Source of the DNA: Bacteroidales bacterium UBA7569
Lineage (GTDB): Bacteria > Bacteroidota > Bacteroidia > Bacteroidales > Paludibacteraceae
Assembly: GCA_002477945.1 (NCBI GenBank)
Contig: DLLF01000006.1
Location: forward strand, 40,455 to 104,454
Reading direction: 5' to 3'
DNA: 64,000 nucleotides
Below are positions 8,301 to 16,382 of the stretch, in pieces. Below the pieces are notes generated by a model, which worked only from the letters and a program-made list of their open reading frames with translations, searched no databases and was not told where the DNA came from. Numbering within the stretch: position 1 is the first letter of the stretch; each line of letters begins with the position of its first letter. The translations under genes were made by a program, and so were the position numbers.

Positions 8301-9431
8301 ATGAAAAAGAGTTTATTTCTTGGTGCTGTTGTCGCGCTGACGGCAGCATTGGTAGGATGCAACCCGAGTCAGAAACCGGATGACGCATCCTACACGTCGA
8401 TTAGTTTGAAACCCAATGAATTGGTTATGGTCGCAGGAGACACAACCCGTGTCAATCTGTTGTACGAACCGACAACGGCTGCTGCGCCTGCCGCTGAGTG
8501 GTCGTCCTCTGATACTGCTATCGTCAAGGTTGCTAATGGTATCGTCATCGCAAAAGACACTTTCGGTACGGCCACCGTTACCGCAAAGGTGGGTGAACTC
8601 ACCGCTACTTGCGAAGTGACTGTGGATTACTATGAGAACTTGTTCGCACCGAGTGCAATCTATTATTTTCCTGATACGAAGGTTCCTGTTGGTGAGGTAA
8701 TCGACACTGTAATGCCGTCAGGTAAATCTTATAAGATACAATTGCAGAGATTGACAATGTTAGTTCTTAACTCTTTGGATTTTGATGGAGAGGCAGGTCT
8801 GGGTGAAGGTCAGGCTATATTTGCTGATGCGGCACTCTATTTTGTTACTGAAGGTGAATACAAAGACAAGATGTTCTCCGATCGTCGTATAGAGTTTGTC
8901 AACGACTCTGCTTTGCTCAATAAAGAGTATGCCGCTATGGCCGGTAGTTTCGATCCGAATATCGTAGCACCTGTTTTGGAAGACTTTATAAAGTCAGAGT
9001 ACTCAGACATAGATGTGGATACCTATATGAAAGGCGCAAAGGGTGCATACATAGGCGATGCTGAAATGACAGATGAAGGTGTACGTTATTGGCCGTTCTT
9101 CAATGGTATCATCACGGATGGTTACATTGGCTATGCTTATGATAATGAAGGCAAAGTCACAGGTATGGACTATGACTTCCATGCAAAGTGGGCTTACGTT
9201 TTCTATGGTATTGAAGTGGATTGGGATACAAGTTATGAGGAGGGTACCTATGTCTTTGTGAAACCTTACGAGGCAGCCTTCAGCGAAGAGTACCACTATA
9301 CAACCAAGGGAACAAAGCAGGCTCCTCGCTTTGCCGGTGCTAACAAGAACCTGAACAAAAAGGCCGGCAAGAAAGTCTTTATGGGCAAACCCGAGAAACT
9401 CCGTGCCGTCCCCATGAGCGCAATGCGCTGA
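8301..9431 (+). CDS. Surface lipoprotein with a Big2-type Ig domain, susCD-associated
   Basis: 376 residues. The lipoprotein signal peptide ends at LVGC (Cys at about 20). Residues about 32-107 form an Ig-like bacterial group 2 domain: SISLKPNELVMVAGDTTRVN, then WSSSDTAIVKV and GTATVTAKVGELTATCEVTV. The remaining 265 residues are acidic, rich in Tyr and Asp, and match no family I recognise. Its place third in the susC-susD locus suggests a surface-exposed binding lipoprotein of SusE/F-like role, which is inference. 171 bases separate it from susD; that gap has two copies of TTACAGGCAAACTA but no clear promoter. A strong terminator follows. Confidence 0.75.
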   Translation: MKKSLFLGAVVALTAALVGCNPSQKPDDASYTSISLKPNELVMVAGDTTRVNLLYEPTTAAAPAAEWSSSDTAIVKVANGIVIAKDTFGTATVTAKVGELTATCEVTVDYYENLFAPSAIYYFPDTKVPVGEVIDTVMPSGKSYKIQLQRLTMLVLNSLDFDGEAGLGEGQAIFADAALYFVTEGEYKDKMFSDRRIEFVNDSALLNKEYAAMAGSFDPNIVAPVLEDFIKSEYSDIDVDTYMKGAKGAYIGDAEMTDEGVRYWPFFNGIITDGYIGYAYDNEGKVTGMDYDFHAKWAYVFYGIEVDWDTSYEEGTYVFVKPYEAAFSEEYHYTTKGTKQAPRFAGANKNLNKKAGKKVFMGKPEKLRAVPMSAMR

Positions 9432-9471
9432 CATAATCTCTCTGCAATAAGCAGATACGGTAAACATGAAA

Positions 9472-9505
9472 GGCTGATGACTTTTTGTCGTCAGTCTTTT
9501 TTTTT
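9472..9505 (+). terminator. Rho-independent terminator of the susCD locus
   Basis: GGCTGATGAC and GTCGTCAGTC pair over 10 positions (two G-U) around a TTTTT loop and are followed by nine T residues. Confidence 0.9.
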
Positions 9506-9588
9506 CTTCTTTGCTTGCTACCTGCCTGTTCTCTTGGTATTCTTTGGGCGGGCCTTTACTTGTCGTCCGTCAACAAAAAAGGCTCTAT

Positions 9589-9623
9589 TCTTGCAATACT
9601 TCTACTTTTTTAATGTACCTTTG
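9589..9623 (+). promoter_or_regulatory. Probable promoter of the coiled-coil protein gene
   Basis: TCTTG at 9589-9593 and TACCTTTG at 9616-9623; the 22-base spacer is slightly long. The start codon is 46 bases downstream. Confidence 0.5.
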
Positions 9624-9669
9624 CATTGTTGTTTTGTATCGTCGGTTTATGAATCAATAGAGCGCATAG

Positions 9670-10542
9670 ATGAAGAAATCAGTTGTCATTTCGGTTATTG
9701 TGTTACTCGTTTCGGGTATTGCGGTGTTAGTGTATCTCAACCTCCGTCAGCATCAGGAGATGGGAGAGATGGTGGAGCAGATGGAGTTCGAGAAAGAGCA
9801 ACTCGAGGACGAGTACGAGGATCTTGCCTTTCAATTCGATGGTTATGGAGCGGAGATCCATAACGATTCGTTGGCAGACCTCCTTTCCAAAGAGCAGCAG
9901 CGTGTACAGGATTTGCTTGAAGAACTACGTATCACGAAAGTTACCAATGCCCGTCGCATTGCCGAATTGAAGAAAGAATTGGCAACCGTTCGTGCCGTCA
10001 TGATAGATTATGTTCACCGGATTGATTCGCTTGATCAAACAAACCAACGTCTTGTCAGTGAGAACCGGCAGGTTCGGCAGCAGTATGAGGCGGTCTCACA
10101 GAAAGCAACGCAGTTGGAGCAGGAACGACAGCAACTCACTGAGGTTGTCAATCGTGCTTCCATGATGGAAGTTGATAATTTCCGTATGACTACGCTCAAT
10201 AAAAACGGCCGCAAGACTTCTCTCTATTCCAAAATACAGAAATTGCAGTTTACTTTCGAGGTGCTGAAGAATATCACGGTGCAAGCCGGAGAGAAAACGC
10301 TCTATCTGCGTATTGTCCGCCCCGATGGCGAGGTGATGCAGAAGCAGGCTGACGATTTGTTCTCTTATGAGAATAAACAAATCCCTTACTCCTTGTCAAA
10401 AACGATAGAATACACGGGAGAAACCATGCAGGAGACGCTCTATTGGAATGTCGAAGAGATCCTGCAGGCGGGTACCTATAATGCCGATTTCTTTATTGAT
10501 GGCAACTTGATCGGCAGTTTTCCTTTCAGTATTCGCAAATAG
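9670..10542 (+). CDS. Membrane-anchored coiled-coil protein with a C-terminal beta domain
   Basis: 290 residues. A single N-terminal membrane segment (about 4-24, VVISVIVLLVSGIAVLVYLN) is followed by a long charged coiled coil (about 28-165) rich in Glu, Gln, Leu and Arg. The C-terminal domain (about 175-290) is beta-rich, with LQFTFEVLKNITVQAGEKTL and YLRIVRPDGEVM, ending DGNLIGSFPFSIRK. This arrangement recurs in conserved but uncharacterised Bacteroidota proteins; the C-terminal part looks like an Ig-type sandwich outside the inner membrane. It is a single-gene unit with its own promoter and a strong hairpin after the stop. Function unknown. Confidence 0.75.
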   Translation: MKKSVVISVIVLLVSGIAVLVYLNLRQHQEMGEMVEQMEFEKEQLEDEYEDLAFQFDGYGAEIHNDSLADLLSKEQQRVQDLLEELRITKVTNARRIAELKKELATVRAVMIDYVHRIDSLDQTNQRLVSENRQVRQQYEAVSQKATQLEQERQQLTEVVNRASMMEVDNFRMTTLNKNGRKTSLYSKIQKLQFTFEVLKNITVQAGEKTLYLRIVRPDGEVMQKQADDLFSYENKQIPYSLSKTIEYTGETMQETLYWNVEEILQAGTYNADFFIDGNLIGSFPFSIRK

Positions 10543-10572
10543 TAGAAACCGGATTGATAGAGAGAACATACA

Positions 10573-10610
10573 ACGAGCCGCCAATGTTATACTTGACATT
10601 GGCGGCTCGT
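10573..10610. repeat. Perfect 15-bp inverted repeat after the coiled-coil gene
   Basis: ACGAGCCGCCAATGT (10573-10587) pairs perfectly with ACATTGGCGGCTCGT (10596-10610) around an 8-base loop. There is no T tract on either side, so termination is possible but not shown; it may instead protect the mRNA 3' end. Confidence 0.7.
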
Positions 10611-10659
10611 GGTTTCATTAAAAAAGATATATCGGACACGATGGTTTTCCGCTAATTGG

Positions 10660-10700
10660 TCAAATTAATCAAGCGGGACGGACAGGGCGGGCAACCATAT
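10660..10700 (-). repeat. Dispersed intergenic repeat, family C (reverse)
   Basis: Read on the minus strand it has the CCCGCCCTGTCCGTCCCG type of degenerate 9-base pattern seen at 22548, 22794, 34869 and 45905. Confidence 0.5.
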
Positions 10701-10853
10701 CCGCCCGATAAGAGACAATATATAGGGCAATATACGGGTTGATGATTTGATATTTTAGACTTTCCAATCTCCTAAGGGATGGGTCAATAACGCCAATAGG
10801 TTTTCTTGACCTCATACCAAAGTCTTCCTGATTTTTCGTTAAGGGATATTATA

Positions 10854-10896
10854 GGGGTGCTTCAGGGTTCGATGAGGTCGGCTTGAGGGGTCGTAG
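10854..10896 (-). repeat. Dispersed intergenic repeat, family B (reverse)
   Basis: The minus strand reads CTACGACCCCTCAAGCCGAC, then CTCATCGAACC, then a CTGAAGCACCCC end, matching the copies at 34954 and 45820. Confidence 0.7.
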
Positions 10897-11109
10897 AAAA
10901 ACGCACAGACCTTCCAGAACCCTACAATAGCACCTCGCTACCCCCTATTCGGGTTTGTGGAGCCCCTGCAACGGAAGAGGCTAAGATAACGCCATCACCA
11001 TGTGATATCCATAAGTAAATTATACAAATAAAAATCTCAACAGTTCTTGCATATATAAAATCAAAAGTGGGACTTTGCAGCAATCCATCCAACCAACAAA
11101 TGTAATACT

Positions 11110-11628
11110 ATGAAAAAGGTATCTTGTCCTTTTCTTTCCCTTTATTGCTTTATCGGCACAATAAAGGGGGTGTTTGCAGTTCCTGCATCGCCAACGCCTT
11201 TTACAGTAACCCAGCCGGATGGTACGCCATTGACCCTACATTCAGTGGGAGATGAATGCTATCATTGGGTTGAAACAGAAGACAACTTTTCGGGTACAGT
11301 TTTTTGGGATGTGATGGCTATGGGCAGTTGGAATGGTAGCAAGTATAATAGTAGATGTCCTGCACAACACAATCCTTATACAAAAGCCTATATCTACAAG
11401 TGGATTATTCCAGTCGCAATAATCTCATCCGTTAAGAATACATTATATGAGATGACACCATCTCACAACAGCACATCGTTTTACCGCATAAACACAAGTA
11501 CATCCAATGAGTTTTTCTTGTTGGAGGACAGAACAAAATATGCTTTACGCAGAACATTACCAGATATACCGGTTCTGGAAGAGTTGACTTTACGCTATAT
11601 CCAAAGAAACAGGCAAACAGAGTTATAA
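11110..11628 (+). pseudogene. Internally deleted M6-family metallopeptidase-like secreted protein
   Basis: 172 residues. A signal peptide (to about residue 23, VFA) is followed by VTQPDGTPLTLHSVGDECYHW, the N-terminal stretch typical of secreted M6 peptidases (about 29-55). Within a few residues it passes into FWDVMAMGSWNG, a CPAQHNPYTKAYIYKW-like segment and SNEFFLLEDRTK. In full proteins these lie after the zinc-binding catalytic core. The HExxH core and some 200-300 residues are therefore missing. The frame ends at a TAA (11626-11628), but the same frame stays open for about 30 more codons beyond it (AGVGTISETLL). I read this as a decayed gene with an internal deletion. Product, if any, would be inactive as a protease. 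Confidence 0.55.
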
Positions 11629-11857
11629 GGGTTATCATACGCGGGAGTCGGGACTATATCCGAGACACTCCTTGTGGAAGATGAGAAGAAGAACACCGCT
11701 CTCAGACAGACTTTTAATGGTGTTTAATGGAGTGCGAATGAGAACCTTGCCGGTGTTTTTTTGATTTGTCAGTGAGGATCAACGGCTCATTGTCGGCAAT
11801 TGGCGGAGACCCATAGCACCCGATAACGGGTTTAATGGCATTTTATTCTGTCTCATT
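11629..11857. other. Intergenic tail of the M6-like remnant
   Basis: Holds about 30 further in-frame codons of the remnant (to near 11730) and then unassigned sequence up to the rplS promoter. Confidence 0.4.
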
Positions 11858-11889
11858 GTTGTGAGATAAACAAAAAGATTGTACCTTTG
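11858..11889 (+). promoter_or_regulatory. Promoter of rplS
   Basis: GTTG at 11858-11861, a 20-base spacer and TACCTTTG at 11882-11889, giving a leader of about 75 bases. Confidence 0.75.
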
Positions 11890-11968
11890 CACGCATTTTG
11901 GACGTAGTCTCTGGCAAAATAAAGAAATAGCGAATACTGCGTCTGTTAACCCATTAAATGAAAAGACA

Positions 11969-12322
11969 ATGGATTTGATTAAAATTGCTGAGCAAGCATT
12001 TGCCGGTGAGAAGAAAGAGTTCCCTGCATTCAAGGCAGGCGATACGGTTACGGTGGCATACCGTATCAAGGAAGGTAACAAGGAACGTGTACAGGAGTTC
12101 CGTGGCGATGTGATTCGTATCTCGGGTAGCGAGGACAAAAAACGCTTCACGGTTCGCAAGATGTCAGGAAACGTAGGCGTTGAGCGTATCTTCCCTATGG
12201 ATTCTCCTTTCATCGAGAACATCACTGTCAATAAGTATGGTAAAGTGCGCCGTGCCCGTCTCTTCTATCTGCGTAACCTCACGGGTAAGAAAGCACGTAT
12301 TCCCGAGCGCCGCGTAAAGTAA
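11969..12322 (+). CDS. rplS: 50S ribosomal protein L19
   Basis: 117 residues, the usual L19 length. The start at 11969 gives MDLIKIAEQAF; longer in-frame extensions lack homology. Core L19 features are seen: FPAFKAGDTVTVAYRIKEGN, ERVQEFRGDVIRISG, FTVRKMSGNVGVERIFPMDS (about 60-80) and KVRRARLFYLRNLTGKKARI near the end. L19 sits at the 30S-50S interface. The gene has its own promoter and terminator and is not within the usual rimM-trmD group, which is common in Bacteroidota. Confidence 0.98.
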   Translation: MDLIKIAEQAFAGEKKEFPAFKAGDTVTVAYRIKEGNKERVQEFRGDVIRISGSEDKKRFTVRKMSGNVGVERIFPMDSPFIENITVNKYGKVRRARLFYLRNLTGKKARIPERRVK

Positions 12323-12339
12323 ACTACTTATTGTTGCTC

Positions 12340-12375
12340 AATCGCTGTGTCCGTACAGGCACGGCGATTTTTTTT
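12340..12375 (+). terminator. Terminator of rplS
   Basis: ATCGC-T-GTG pairs with CAC-G-GCGAT with one mismatch around a TCCGTACAGG loop and is followed by eight T residues. Confidence 0.85.
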
Positions 12376-12389
12376 GTTGTCATAATGCT

Positions 12390-12860
12390 ATGCCGCAGAA
12401 AACCAATGCCGCCCGTCTCTTGGATGCGGCAAAAATAGAATACAGGCTCATTTCTTATCCCGTTGATGAGAACGACTTGAGTGCAGTCCATGTTGCTGAA
12501 GCCTTGGGGGAAGATGTCTCCTGTGTCTTCAAAACATTGGTTTTGCGTGGAGACAAAACGGGTGTCTTTGTCTGTGTCATTCCCGGAGACAAAGAGGTCA
12601 ATCTCAAGAAAGCCGCAAAAGCAAGCGGCAACAAGGCGTGTGCCATGGTTCCTATGAAGGAACTGCTTGCCTTGACGGGCTATATCCGTGGCGGTTGCAG
12701 TCCCATTGGTATGCGGCGTCCGTATCCTGCTTATATCCATGAGAGTTGCTTGCAGCACGAACGAATCTACATCAGTGCGGGGTGCCGTGGTATGCAACTC
12801 TTGCTTTCTGTCTCCGACTTGATCCGCTTCGCTTCTTTGCAAGTAGCCGACCTGGTCTGA
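12390..12860 (+). CDS. ybaK: YbaK/EbsC-type Cys-tRNA(Pro) deacylase
   Basis: 156 residues, standard for YbaK. This family hydrolyses Cys-tRNA(Pro) formed by mistake by prolyl-tRNA synthetase. Family segments seen: NAARLLDAAKIEYRLISYPV at the N terminus, VFKTLVLRGDK (about 47-57) containing the conserved Lys, VCVIPGDKEVNLKKAAKASG, GYIRGGCSPIGM (about 97-108) with the GG(C/Y)SPIG motif, and a C-terminal strand IYISAGCRGMQLLLS. The ATG at 12390 is preferred from homology. It converges with cls four bases away. Confidence 0.93.
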   Translation: MPQKTNAARLLDAAKIEYRLISYPVDENDLSAVHVAEALGEDVSCVFKTLVLRGDKTGVFVCVIPGDKEVNLKKAAKASGNKACAMVPMKELLALTGYIRGGCSPIGMRRPYPAYIHESCLQHERIYISAGCRGMQLLLSVSDLIRFASLQVADLV

Positions 12861-12864
12861 CGGG

Positions 12865-14325
12865 TCAAAGAATAGGGGCAAACAGACGGGTAATTCCTTG
12901 CAACAGACGCAGTAACCATGGTTGTTCTTCCATTTGTTGCAACGTTATTTCTCTGCACTGCTCCATGTCGCGGAAGAATATCTCCTTGTTCTTTTGGGCA
13001 AAAGCCGTGTCATAAATGTAGGCATTCACCTCGTAGTCAATGCAGAAACTTCTGTAGTCAAGGTTCGCACTGCCTATGCTTGTCAGATAGTCGTCGCAAA
13101 CAAATGTCTTGCTGTGCATAAAGTTCCCTCCCCGTTCATATACGCGTACGCCGGCTTCCAGTATCTCCCTGTAATACGACCTGTTTACGGGGCGGAGGAT
13201 TGGCGTGTCGGGTCTTGCTGGCAGCATAAGGCGTACGTCAACGCCGGATAGGGCGGCGGTCTTCATGGCGGAAAGCAGCGATTCGGGAGGGGCGAAATAA
13301 GGACTCTGCAGATATACATACTCTTTGGCGTGCAAAAGAGTCCATTCATAACCCATCTGCAGAATAGGCCAGCGGGAGTCCGGACCGTCGGGAACAATCT
13401 GAATCAGAGTGTCACCTGTTGTGGGATCGGTTTCCGGTTGCGTGAAAATATCTTGCAGATCTTCTCCTTTTGCGCTTTGCCACGAATCCATAAACAGGTA
13501 CTCCAAACTCCTTACGGCTTCGCCTGTCAGACGCAAATGCGTGTCGCGCCATTGGTAGAAGTAATGGTTGTTTATGTTCATTCCGCCCACATAACCGGTC
13601 TCTCCGTCTATAATCACAATCTTGCGGTGGTCACGGTAGTTGATATGGGTAATCCAGTCCAGAAAATGGTAGCGCAGGTCTGTGAAGTTCACCACTTTTA
13701 CTCCCGCTGTCTTCATGGCGGTGTAATAAAACGTCGGAATGGGAAGGTTGGCGAAATTCTCGTTGATAAAGCGTACGTCCAATCCCTCGCGTGCTTTTTC
13801 CATCAGCAACTCGCGGATACGCCGGCTGTTGTCGTCTATGCCGAAGTGAAAATACTCCATATATATGGATTTCTTGGCATTCTGCAAGTCTTGCAGTAGC
13901 AATTCCAACTTCCTCCCGCCTTCGGTAATCACCTCAATCTCACAGGCTGTACTTACGCTGGGACGCTGGTTTTGGCTCAGCAGATGTGTTAGTGGGCGGT
14001 AATATCTGTCCACTTGGGCAATCTTCCTTTCTCCGAACAGGACCTCGTCCAGACTCGGGTTGCTCCCTTCGGGAAATGTCTCTCTGTATTTGCGGTAAGT
14101 GCGGTCAAAATGGTGTTTGTGCCGGTGGTTGATGCCGAAGAGTAGATAGAGAAGCAAGCCCACAACAGGGAGCAGTGCAATAATGAAGAGCCAGGCAAAC
14201 TTGCGCGATGGCTCTCCCGTGTCCACCAAAATCACCAGAACAACGCCTGTCAGTAATAGCAGAAAGAGAACCGACAGAATCGAACTTGCCGGTGAAACTT
14301 GAAAGGCGAGTAGTAAGGGGCTCAT
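12865..14325 (-). CDS. cls: Cardiolipin synthase (phospholipase D family)
   Basis: 486 residues. It makes cardiolipin from two phosphatidylglycerols at the inner membrane. Two N-terminal membrane helices lie at about 10-33 and 43-64, followed by two PLD domains. The HKD motifs are complete: H233-R-K235 with D240 (YRDHRKIVIID) and H404-S-K406 with D411 (FMHSKTFVCDD), each followed by GxxN-type motifs (GGMNINN; GSANLDYRS). It overlaps the end of uvrB by 4 bases (ATGA), so it is the last gene of the tamB-yifB-uvrB-cls operon. Confidence 0.95.
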   Translation of the reverse strand: MSPLLLAFQVSPASSILSVLFLLLLTGVVLVILVDTGEPSRKFAWLFIIALLPVVGLLLYLLFGINHRHKHHFDRTYRKYRETFPEGSNPSLDEVLFGERKIAQVDRYYRPLTHLLSQNQRPSVSTACEIEVITEGGRKLELLLQDLQNAKKSIYMEYFHFGIDDNSRRIRELLMEKAREGLDVRFINENFANLPIPTFYYTAMKTAGVKVVNFTDLRYHFLDWITHINYRDHRKIVIIDGETGYVGGMNINNHYFYQWRDTHLRLTGEAVRSLEYLFMDSWQSAKGEDLQDIFTQPETDPTTGDTLIQIVPDGPDSRWPILQMGYEWTLLHAKEYVYLQSPYFAPPESLLSAMKTAALSGVDVRLMLPARPDTPILRPVNRSYYREILEAGVRVYERGGNFMHSKTFVCDDYLTSIGSANLDYRSFCIDYEVNAYIYDTAFAQKNKEIFFRDMEQCREITLQQMEEQPWLLRLLQGITRLFAPIL

Positions 14326-16361
14326 TTCTTGTTGTCGGTTTGGGTCTGTTTGTCCAAGAGGTCTTGCATGCGCAGCATCTCGTCCCGCAGTTGGGCGGCT
14401 TCAATGAAACGCAAGTCTCTGGCGCAAGCCAGCATTTCCTTCTTGGTCTTTTCTATGGTTTTCTGCAACTGCTTGGGCGTCATCTTCTCCACAATCGGCA
14501 AGGTCACGGCTTCATACACACGTGTGACCGTGTATTGTTTTTCTTGCTCTGGGGAACCTATAAGTGATAGCGGATTGTCCAATGCTTTGCGGATGGCTGT
14601 CGGAGTGATGTGGTGCTCTTTGTTGTAGGCCGTTTGCTTGGCGCGCCGCCGCTCGGTCTCCTGGATGGTGAGTTGCATGCTGTCCGTAATCTTGTCGGCA
14701 TACATAATAACCTTGCCGTTCACGTTGCGTGCGGCTCTGCCGGCTGTCTGTGTGAGGCTGCGGTGATTCCGCAGGAAACCTTCCTTGTCCGCGTCCAATA
14801 TCGCAACCAGACTTACTTCCGGCAGGTCGAGCCCCTCTCGGAGCAGATTGACACCCACTAATACATCATATATGCCTTTGCGCAAGTCCTCCATGATCTG
14901 CACCCTGTCCAGAGTGTCCACATCGCTGTGGATATAGGCGCAGCGTATGCCCGCTTTTCTCAGATAATCGTCCAACTCTTCCGCCATGCGTTTGGTAAGA
15001 GTGGTCACCAAGGTGCGCTCGTTCTTTTCCACACGTTGCGTGATTTCCTCCATCAGATCGTCCACTTGGTGTTCCGAAGGTCTTACCTCAATCTCTGGAT
15101 CCAACAAGCCTGTCGGACGGATCACTTGGTCCACTACGATGCCTTCCGATTTCCTGAGTTCATAGTCTGCCGGTGTGGCACTCACATACACCGTTTGGGG
15201 TGTCATGGTTTCAAACTCTTCAAACGTGAGAGGACGGTTGTCCCTGCAGGCTGGAAGACGAAACCCGTATTCCACAAGGTTCTTCTTGCGTGCAGCGTCT
15301 CCTCCGTACATGGCGTGTATCTGGGGAACGGTAACGTGGCTCTCGTCCACAACAAGGAGAAGGTCTTTCGGGAAGTAGTCTAACAGACAGTATGGGCGTG
15401 AACCCGGCGGGCGGGCGTCAAAATAACGGGAGTAGTTCTCCACGCCGGAACAATAACCCAGTTCTTGGATCATCTCGATGTCGTAATTGACACGTTGTTC
15501 CAGACGCTTTGCCTCAACATCCTTCCCCGTTTCTCGGAAATACTTCACCTGCTCCTGCAAATCCTTGCGTATCTCCCCGATAGCGCGCTCTATACGCTCT
15601 TTGGTTGTCGTGAAAATCGAAGCGGGATATATGTTGAATTCGTCGTAGTCGTCAATCACGTGTTGGTCTGTGGGTTCGTAGGTGTAAATTTCATCAACTA
15701 CGTTTCCCCAGAATACTACGCGAACCACATAGTTCGCATAGGCAAGAAAGATGTCCACCGTATCTCCTTTCACGCGGAAGTTGCCGCGGTTCAAGTCCAA
15801 CTCGTTGCGCGTGTATTGTATGGCTACCAACTGCAATAGAAAGTCGTCACGTACGATTTGTTGCCCCTTCCGTATATGGATGGCGTTCTGCGAAAAATCT
15901 TGCGGGTTGCCTATTCCGTACAGACAACTGACCGAAGATACCACAATCACGTCCCTCCGTCCCGAAAGCAGCGATGCTACGGCACTGAGTCGTAGTTTGT
16001 CTATCTCGGCGTTGATACTCAGATCTTTCTCTATGTACGTGTCCGTTGAGGGAATATATGCTTCCGGTTGGTAGTAGTCATAGTAACTCACAAAGTACTC
16101 GACGGCATTCTCAGGGAAGAAACCCTTCATCTCGCTGTAGAGTTGTGCCGCAAGCGTTTTGTTGTGGGAGAGAATAAGAGTGGGACGTCCTGTCTGCTCT
16201 ATCACATTGGCAATGGTGAATGTCTTGCCCGAACCGGTAACCCCGAGCAATGTTTGTGCAGGAGCACCGGCACGCAGACCTTCCACCAACTGTCGGATGG
16301 CTTCGGGTTGGTCACCTGTCGGCTTGTAGGAAGAAACAAGATGAAAAGAATGTTTCGGCAT
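14322..16361 (-). CDS. uvrB: Excinuclease ABC subunit B
   Basis: 679 residues, typical for UvrB, the damage-verifying helicase of nucleotide excision repair. Visible: SSYKPTGDQPEAIRQLVEGL, Walker A GVTGSGKT at about 40-47, the beta-hairpin region YFVSYYDYYQPEAYIPSTDT (about 88-110), DEIYTYEP, Walker B VVDESH (about 336-341), helicase motifs SATPADYEL, GVNLLREGLDLPEVSLV and QTAGRAARN, and the C-terminal UVR domain LQKTIEKTKKEMLACARDL that binds UvrC. It lies in the minus-strand operon between yifB (21-base gap) and cls (4-base overlap). The partner uvrA is separate, at 35.9 kb. Confidence 0.98.
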   Translation of the reverse strand: MPKHSFHLVSSYKPTGDQPEAIRQLVEGLRAGAPAQTLLGVTGSGKTFTIANVIEQTGRPTLILSHNKTLAAQLYSEMKGFFPENAVEYFVSYYDYYQPEAYIPSTDTYIEKDLSINAEIDKLRLSAVASLLSGRRDVIVVSSVSCLYGIGNPQDFSQNAIHIRKGQQIVRDDFLLQLVAIQYTRNELDLNRGNFRVKGDTVDIFLAYANYVVRVVFWGNVVDEIYTYEPTDQHVIDDYDEFNIYPASIFTTTKERIERAIGEIRKDLQEQVKYFRETGKDVEAKRLEQRVNYDIEMIQELGYCSGVENYSRYFDARPPGSRPYCLLDYFPKDLLLVVDESHVTVPQIHAMYGGDAARKKNLVEYGFRLPACRDNRPLTFEEFETMTPQTVYVSATPADYELRKSEGIVVDQVIRPTGLLDPEIEVRPSEHQVDDLMEEITQRVEKNERTLVTTLTKRMAEELDDYLRKAGIRCAYIHSDVDTLDRVQIMEDLRKGIYDVLVGVNLLREGLDLPEVSLVAILDADKEGFLRNHRSLTQTAGRAARNVNGKVIMYADKITDSMQLTIQETERRRAKQTAYNKEHHITPTAIRKALDNPLSLIGSPEQEKQYTVTRVYEAVTLPIVEKMTPKQLQKTIEKTKKEMLACARDLRFIEAAQLRDEMLRMQDLLDKQTQTDNKK

Positions 16362-16382
16362 CTGATGTCTGCTGTAGTGATG

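Larger units (their letters stand above)
10611..11109. other. Intergenic region with repeat elements only
   Basis: About 500 bases without a credible gene. It contains a reverse family C repeat near 10660-10700 and a reverse family B repeat at 10854-10896. The rest is unassigned. Confidence 0.55.

Noticed and set aside
10573..10610. Calling the 15-bp inverted repeat a Rho-independent terminator
   Set aside because: No T tract follows the stem on either strand, so only the inverted repeat itself is reported.
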